Origin: Acidimicrobiia bacterium | GTDB lineage: Bacteria > Actinomycetota > Acidimicrobiia > Acidimicrobiales > SZUA-35 | Assembly (NCBI GenBank): GCA_029857855.1 | Contig: JAOUGG010000030.1 | Span: forward strand, 1-11,176 | Direction: 5' to 3' | Length of the DNA stretch: 11,176 nt | In this document: positions 6,315-11,176 of the stretch, piece after piece | Numbering within the stretch: position 1 is the stretch's first letter | Layout of the letters: every line of letters begins with the position of its first letter | Made by a program: the position numbers and the translations under genes | Notes under the pieces: generated by a model | What the model saw: the letters and a program-made list of their open reading frames with translations, nothing else | Told to the model about the DNA's origin: nothing | Databases searched by the model: none

Positions 6315-9300
6315 ATGCGACCGAACCGCCGTCTCCGTTCCCTCTTCACCGTGCTCATGGGGTTCACCCTCATGGCCACGGTGCTGGCCGTTTCACCGTC
6401 GACGGCATCCGCCGCCGACACCGTCATCGACGACTTCAACGACGGTGACACGTCCGACTGGGTGTTCTTCGGCGGCACCAACGCCGGCGGCGGCGGCGGT
6501 GCGCTGGATGATCGACCCTATGAGGGCACCCACTATCTCAGCACCGGTTGGGGCGGTCAGGGTACGGCGTCGGCCTTCTATGGCGGTGCCTTCCGCAACT
6601 TCGACAACGGCGCCCAGGTCGCCGTGCCGGCCGACGCCTGGTTCAACGTCTGGGTGCTCAATCAGTCGAACGCGACGGTCGACGGCTACACCCTCGAGAT
6701 CACCCTCCGGGAGGACACCGACCGCGACGGCTGGACCACGGGTTCCGAGGACTCGGTCCGCTACGACACCGCCTTCACCTCCGCCGCCTTCGACGACACC
6801 TGGACGTTGATCAGCGCCCCGGTTTCGTCGTTCGTCAACCAGTCGACCGGCGGTAACGGCGTCTTCGACGGAGCCCTCGACGAGATCGTGATCGTGGTGG
6901 CCGGCGTGACCGGCGCCGACGGATCCACCGTCGAACTCGACCTCGACTACTTCCACTTCTCCGACGGTCCGATCACCGGCGACGGCATCGTCGACGACTT
7001 CGAGTCCGGTCTCCCGTTCGGCGAGTCGGCCAACGGCGAACTGCTCGGCTTCTACACCTTCGCCGGAGCGGGCTCCGGTATCGGCATCGGCACCGAGGCG
7101 ACGCCACCGGCCCCAATCCTCCCCGAAGTGGGCCAGCCCAACAACGTGATGACCATGAACGTCGACGCCACCTCGTTCGCCGGCTTCATCCACGCCTTCA
7201 CGAACCCGGGAGTCGACACGTGGGTGTCGCAGGACTGGTCGACCCGCGAGGGCATCTCGTTCTGGTTCCACGGTGAGGGCTCCGGTGCCGATCTGTTCAT
7301 CGACATCCTCGACAACCGCTCCGCTGGTTCCACCAGCGACGACGCCGAGCGGTGGACGGTTCCGTTCGTCGACGACGTCGTCGGTTGGCGGCTGCTCGAA
7401 TTCCCGTTCGCCGACTTCACCCGCAAGGAGATCGGCAACGGCGCACCCAACGACGGACTCGGTCTCTTCGAGATGTGGGGGTACGCCATCGGCACGCTGG
7501 GAACCGGTGGCGCCCGCACGTTCTATGTCGATGAGGTGAACGTCTACGGGGTGGCCGAGCCGCCGGCGCTGGCCGCCGCCCTGTCGGTCAACAACACCCT
7601 CATCACCGAGGGCACAACCGGCGACGTCCGCATCAAGCTCAACCGTCCGATGGGCGTCGACGACCCGGCCCAGGTGTCGATCAGCTACCGGACCGAACCC
7701 TCCACCGCCACCCCGGGTGTCGACTACACGCCGACGAGCGGTACCGTCACCTTCGTCAACGGTGGGCCGACCGAGTTGTCCTTCCCGCTGGAGACCCTGG
7801 GTGACACGAAGTTCGAGGGCGATGAGCGGATCGTGATCCGTTTGACCGACCCGGTCGACGTCGAGCGGGGCGCGCTGTTCCAAGGCTCGGTGCTGATCGA
7901 CGACGACGATGCCTACGACCCGAACCTGCTCGACGACTTCACCCAGGGAGCCTTCCTGTGGGAGGCCACCGACGGCGTCACCCTCGCCGCCCAATCGGTG
8001 TCGGCCTCCGACGCCGGAGCCCGCCCGGGCCAGGATGCGGTCGAGAACGTGGCCGAGGCCGAGGTCGTGGCTCCGGGAGACGCCTATCAGGCGACCGTCG
8101 ATGACATAGTTTCCCGCCTGGGCGCCCTGTTGCCCGCCGACCACGATGTCGCCAAGCCCGACGCTCAGCGGATCGAGAACGCCCTCCGGCAGTTGATGCG
8201 AGAGGTCGACGGTCCGGCTGATGCCTTCGACCGGCTCAGCGGAGCCGTTCAGCAGCTGACCAAGGTCGGTGCCGGCGGTGCCGTCGGGGCCGAGGTCGAC
8301 GCCATTGTCGACGACCTCGTTGCGCTGGCCGCTGATCTTGCCGCCGACGCCATCGACCGGGCCGAGGCCAATGGTGTGCCGTCGGCCGACCTGGCGGCGG
8401 CCCGCAACCGCTTGGCCCAGGGCGACGCCGACGTCGCCGCAGGGCGGGTCGCACGGGCCATGGTCCGCTACGGCCAGGCCTGGGAAGCCGCCGACAAGGC
8501 CGCATCCAAGGCCGGTGTCGGCTTGGCTCCCGCCCGACCGACCATGACCCGTGACTTCCCCCTGGCCCAGGACTGGAGCGACACCGAGTCGATCGACTTC
8601 TGGTTCGAGGGCACCGGCAGCGGTGAGGCCGTCACGCTGATCGTCAAAGACAACGCCGCTCCCGACCCCGGGCCCGCCGGGTGGACGCTGTCGTGGGCGG
8701 ACGAGTTCGACGCCGCCGCCGGCGCACCGCCGAACCCCAGCAACTGGGGCTACGAGATCGGCGACGTCACCCCCGACGGCAAGAACGGCTGGGGCAACGA
8801 GGAACTGCAGTACTACACCGATGATCCTGACAACGTCGCCCACGACGGTGCCGGCAACCTGGCCATCACCCTCGACGCCGCCGATGCCGGACGGGAGTGC
8901 TACTACGGTCCATGCGAATACGAGTCGGCCCGACTCATCTCGCTCGACCGGGCCGAGTTCGCCTACGGGCGCATCGAGTCCCGCATCCTCGTGCCCGAGG
9001 GTCAGGGCATCTGGCCCGCCTTCTGGAGCCTCGGCACCGACATCACCCGCAACCCGTGGCCGGCCGCCGGTGAGATCGACTTCATGGAGTTCGTCGGCCG
9101 TCTGCCCGACGAGATCTTCGGCACGATCCACGGCCCCGGCTACAACGGTGGCAACAGCTTCGGCGGTATCTACGACTTCGGTGAGCCGGTGTTCGGCGAC
9201 TACCACACCTTCGTCGTGGAGTGGCAGCCGGAGATGATCACCTGGTACGTCGACGGCATCCAGTACCACCAGGCGACCCCGGCCGATGTCGCCCCCAACC

Positions 9301-10742
9301 CCTGGGTGTTCGAGAAGCCGTTCTTCATGCTGCTCAACGTGGCCATCGGCGGCAACTTCGGCGGTCCGGTCGGCGCGGAGTTCAGCCCGCCGCAGTCGAT
9401 GCTGGTCGACTACGTCCGGGTCTACCAGGCCCCCGACACGGCCGAGCGGTTCGAGGCCTCGTTCATCGACGACACCGAGGGCTGGACCAGGGTGTCGGTT
9501 CCCGTCACCGAGCTGACCCGTAGCGCCGAGCAACCAACCGGAGCGCCCGACGACGGGCTGACTCTGAGAGTGGTCAACGGCTACGGCTTCAGCTTCGACC
9601 CCAACGTGTCGGGCACCTACTCCTTCGATCTCATCGAGCGGATTCCGGTGCCGCCGCCGACCGAGCTGACCGTGACCTCCACGGCCGGATCGGGTGCGGG
9701 CTCGCTGCGGGCGGCCATGGCCGCCATTGCCGACGGCGGTACTATCACCGTCGACCCGTCGCTGGCCGGCGCCACGGTGGCGCTGTCACAGCAGCTCACG
9801 GCCACTCGATCAATGACGATCGACGCCTCGGCCGCTCCCGGCCTGGTGCTGAGCGGATCCGGAGTCGACCGGGTGTTGACCGTGGAGCCCGGCGCCTCGG
9901 TGACCGTGCGCGGTCTCACGGTGACCGATGGCGCAGCCGCACCGCAAGGCGGCGGCATCCTCAACCTCGGTGACCTCACGCTGGAGCGGGTGACCGTGAC
10001 CGGCAATACCGTCAACGCCGCCGGTCCGCCCAACTTCGCCTTCGGCGGCGGCGGCATCTACAACGGTGAGGGGGCGACGATGGTGCTGCGGGAATCGACC
10101 GTCAGCGACAACACCAGCCCCAACCAGCCCGGTGCCGGCGTCTATGGATTCTTCGGCTCGACGCTGACCATCGAGTCGTCGACGATCTCCGGCAACGTGA
10201 CCGGTGACGTGGCCGGCGGCATCCGTTCACTCGGCACCACCACGGTCGTCAACTCGACGATCACCGGCAACACGTCAAGCGCCTGGCACGGCGGCGGCAT
10301 CTTCCACACCGACGGCTCCCTCGTCGTCACCAACTCGACGATCGTCGACAACATCGCACCCGCAGGCACCGCCTCGGGTGTGGTGGTCGCCACCTTCGGC
10401 GCCCCGGCCGACATGACGCTGACCAACAGCATCATGGGCGGACGCGACGGCGCACTGGCCTGCTATGCCGAAGGTGGAGCAGCCGCGGTGATCACGTCGG
10501 CCGGTGGCAACATCGACAACGACGGTTCGTGCTTCCTGACCGCCACCGGCGACCAGGCGTCGGTCGATGCGCTGCTCGGCCCGCTGGCCGACAACGGCGG
10601 CTCGACGCTCACGTTGCTCCCGGCGGCCGGCAGCCCGGCCATCGACGCCGCTCTGGCGGGGGCCTGCCCTGCCACCGACCAACGGGGTGTGACCCGGCCC
10701 CAGGGCGCCGGCTGTGACGTCGGCGCCGTCGAGGTCGACTAG
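6315..10742 (+). CDS. Secreted multidomain GH16 beta-glucanase (laminarinase-like) with split carbohydrate-binding domain and beta-helix tail
   Basis: The 1475-residue product probably cuts beta-1,3 or mixed-linkage glucan outside the cell. Order: signal peptide 1-33 (cleavage after ASA); carbohydrate-binding-like beta domain I, 37-220; CBM11/CIA30-like domain II, 223-412; Calx-beta, about 420-531; domain III beginning LLDDF at 538; a helical segment, about 589-733; more of domain III, 742-788; GH16 catalytic domain, 789-1040, with EIDFME (nucleophile E920, D922, acid/base E925); the rest of domain III, 1044-1110; proline-rich linker; and a right-handed beta-helix, 1118-1475, with repeats such as STISGN and STITGN, ending GCDVGAVEVD like choice-of-anchor Q proteins. 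The open frame continues upstream to 5760 inside the preceding gene, but the ATG at 6315 is right: a signal peptide follows it, GGAAGGA (6299-6305) precedes it, and the promoter and operator lie just upstream. GH16 is certain; the exact glucan is not. No C-terminal anchor is visible. Confidence 0.93.
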   Translation: MRPNRRLRSLFTVLMGFTLMATVLAVSPSTASAADTVIDDFNDGDTSDWVFFGGTNAGGGGGALDDRPYEGTHYLSTGWGGQGTASAFYGGAFRNFDNGAQVAVPADAWFNVWVLNQSNATVDGYTLEITLREDTDRDGWTTGSEDSVRYDTAFTSAAFDDTWTLISAPVSSFVNQSTGGNGVFDGALDEIVIVVAGVTGADGSTVELDLDYFHFSDGPITGDGIVDDFESGLPFGESANGELLGFYTFAGAGSGIGIGTEATPPAPILPEVGQPNNVMTMNVDATSFAGFIHAFTNPGVDTWVSQDWSTREGISFWFHGEGSGADLFIDILDNRSAGSTSDDAERWTVPFVDDVVGWRLLEFPFADFTRKEIGNGAPNDGLGLFEMWGYAIGTLGTGGARTFYVDEVNVYGVAEPPALAAALSVNNTLITEGTTGDVRIKLNRPMGVDDPAQVSISYRTEPSTATPGVDYTPTSGTVTFVNGGPTELSFPLETLGDTKFEGDERIVIRLTDPVDVERGALFQGSVLIDDDDAYDPNLLDDFTQGAFLWEATDGVTLAAQSVSASDAGARPGQDAVENVAEAEVVAPGDAYQATVDDIVSRLGALLPADHDVAKPDAQRIENALRQLMREVDGPADAFDRLSGAVQQLTKVGAGGAVGAEVDAIVDDLVALAADLAADAIDRAEANGVPSADLAAARNRLAQGDADVAAGRVARAMVRYGQAWEAADKAASKAGVGLAPARPTMTRDFPLAQDWSDTESIDFWFEGTGSGEAVTLIVKDNAAPDPGPAGWTLSWADEFDAAAGAPPNPSNWGYEIGDVTPDGKNGWGNEELQYYTDDPDNVAHDGAGNLAITLDAADAGRECYYGPCEYESARLISLDRAEFAYGRIESRILVPEGQGIWPAFWSLGTDITRNPWPAAGEIDFMEFVGRLPDEIFGTIHGPGYNGGNSFGGIYDFGEPVFGDYHTFVVEWQPEMITWYVDGIQYHQATPADVAPNPWVFEKPFFMLLNVAIGGNFGGPVGAEFSPPQSMLVDYVRVYQAPDTAERFEASFIDDTEGWTRVSVPVTELTRSAEQPTGAPDDGLTLRVVNGYGFSFDPNVSGTYSFDLIERIPVPPPTELTVTSTAGSGAGSLRAAMAAIADGGTITVDPSLAGATVALSQQLTATRSMTIDASAAPGLVLSGSGVDRVLTVEPGASVTVRGLTVTDGAAAPQGGGILNLGDLTLERVTVTGNTVNAAGPPNFAFGGGGIYNGEGATMVLRESTVSDNTSPNQPGAGVYGFFGSTLTIESSTISGNVTGDVAGGIRSLGTTTVVNSTITGNTSSAWHGGGIFHTDGSLVVTNSTIVDNIAPAGTASGVVVATFGAPADMTLTNSIMGGRDGALACYAEGGAAAVITSAGGNIDNDGSCFLTATGDQASVDALLGPLADNGGSTLTLLPAAGSPAIDAALAGACPATDQRGVTRPQGAGCDVGAVEVD

Positions 10743-10756
10743 GTCGACTAGGTCGA
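10734..10756 (+). repeat. Tandem 9-bp repeat across the glucanase stop codon
   Basis: GTCGACTAG occurs twice head to tail (10734-10742, 10743-10751), followed by GTCGA of a third copy. Each copy reads Val-Asp-stop in the glucanase frame, giving two in-frame stops. It may be a slippage product. Confidence 0.85.
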
Positions 10757-10787
10757 GCGCCCCGGCTCGGCACCCACTGCGCACCCG

Positions 10788-10836
10788 GTTCTGCCGTTCC
10801 CCGACATCGCTCAGCGACGCGGGAGAACGGCAGAAC
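10788..10836 (+). terminator. Long hairpin after the glucanase gene (terminator or REP-like palindrome)
   Basis: Arms GTTCTGCCGTTC (10788-10799) and GAACGGCAGAAC (10825-10836) are perfect 12-bp complements. Inside them CCCG/CGGG and TCGC/GCGA continue the stem with small interruptions. It begins 45 bases after the stop codon and is the natural terminator of this gene. No T-run follows. The near-symmetry and GC content also fit an intergenic palindromic repeat. Confidence 0.65.
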
Positions 10837-10856
10837 GCGGTGGTGACGCCCGACCC

Positions 10857-11054
10857 GACTCGCCCGGACAGACCGCCGCCGTTAACGCGGTGCATTTCAG
10901 CCCCGGCGCCTGCACCGCCTGGCACTCCCACAACACCATCACGAACCTGCTCACCCAGAACGACCAGGTGGAGTGTTTCCGCAACCTCTCGGTTGGCGGC
11001 CACATGGCCGTCCTGACATCTTCATCGAAATGGGTCATGTGGCCTGGCCCTTAA
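10857..11054 (+). pseudogene. Remnant of a cupin-domain gene
   Basis: In the frame beginning at 10857 the translation reads DSPGQTAAVNAVHF, then SPGACTAWHSH (to 10931). This matches the first conserved cupin motif (F-x-PGA-x-T-x-WHxH), whose two His bind metal in intact family members. No start codon or ribosome site is found upstream, where the terminator hairpin lies, and after the HSH the sequence no longer looks like a cupin: the usual glycine-rich turn and second motif are absent. The frame ends at TAA (11052-11054), overlapping the stop of the convergent gene in a shared TTAA. Rest of the 10743-11050 stretch: the repeat and hairpin listed separately, nothing else recognised. A decayed or truncated gene is the simplest reading. 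Confidence 0.5.
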
Positions 11055-11176
11055 ACGACAATACCGAGTTCGGCGTGGATCTGATCGACCTGGTTCTCGT
11101 CCAGTCCGAGCTGGCCGGCGAAGTCGAGCAGGTATCGCTTCTCGGCAATCTTGTCCACATCAATGGCCATGACAGA
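11051..11176 (-). CDS. C-terminal end of a DUF533/TerB-like protein (partial, enters from right edge)
   Basis: The last 41 residues of a minus-strand gene are visible: SVMAIDVD, then E..YLLDFAGQLGLD, then QVDQIHAELGIVV and TAA at 11051-11053. The order AID, E..YL, LGL, IHAEL is that of the C-terminal helices of DUF533 (YebE-like, TerB fold) proteins. The ATG inside this stretch (11168-11170) is unlikely to be the start, since the frame stays open to the edge and the fold needs more sequence upstream. Family function is not well established. The call rests on a short segment. Confidence 0.5.
   Translation of the reverse strand, partial: SVMAIDVDKIAEKRYLLDFAGQLGLDENQVDQIHAELGIVV

Noticed and set aside
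6393..9533. Open frame of 1046 codons on the minus strand
   Set aside because: It lies opposite the glucanase, has no recognisable domains and a skewed Gly/Val/Arg/Asp composition; long antisense frames are expected in GC-rich genes.
10275..11003. Open frame of 242 codons on the minus strand across the glucanase end and hairpin
   Set aside because: Most of it is antisense to the beta-helix domain and the rest reads through the palindrome; no motif or ribosome site supports it.

Overview
The window comes from a high-GC bacterium, most likely an actinobacterium and plausibly an Acidimicrobiia-type lineage. This rests on GC-rich codon use, GTG starts, an NDMA-dependent nicotinoprotein-type alcohol dehydrogenase, an FHA protein, and a CebR/CelR-type operator. 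The order-level placement is an inference from gene content, not from a marker gene. There are no tRNA or rRNA genes, CRISPR arrays, transposases or complete mobile elements.

Left part (1-4371). A minus-strand pair, a double-domain AhpD/carboxymuconolactone-decarboxylase-like protein (854-2149) followed by a partial FHA-domain protein with a C-terminal membrane segment (1-838), is separated by a 219-bp two-way promoter region from a plus-strand zinc alcohol dehydrogenase (2369-3496). The dehydrogenase ends in a perfect 12-bp hairpin. An endolysin-like N-acetylmuramoyl-L-alanine amidase with a peptidoglycan-binding domain (3628-4371) follows.

Middle part (4372-6135). A minus-strand DUF2306-type membrane protein (4402-5289) converges on the amidase across a short GC hairpin. 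It diverges from a dienelactone-hydrolase-family enzyme (5422-6135) with its catalytic triad intact.

Right part (6136-11176). The centrepiece is a secreted 1475-residue multidomain glucanase (6315-10742). Its order is signal peptide, carbohydrate-binding-like domain I, CBM11/CIA30-like domain II, Calx-beta, CBM-like domain III, then a C-terminal beta-helix of the choice-of-anchor-Q kind. Domain III appears to be split twice, once by a helical segment of about 145 residues and once by the whole GH16 catalytic domain of about 250 residues. The gene has a clear TTGACC-17-TACAGT promoter, and directly downstream of the expected transcription start lies the exact 14-bp palindrome TGGGAGCGCTCCCA known for the cellobiose-responsive LacI-family repressors CebR and CelR. 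The picture is a sugar-inducible, secreted beta-glucan degrader.

After it, the last 434 bp hold a tandem 9-bp repeat over the stop codon, a long imperfect hairpin, a cupin-like gene remnant, and the C-terminal end of a DUF533/TerB-like gene entering from the right edge on the minus strand.
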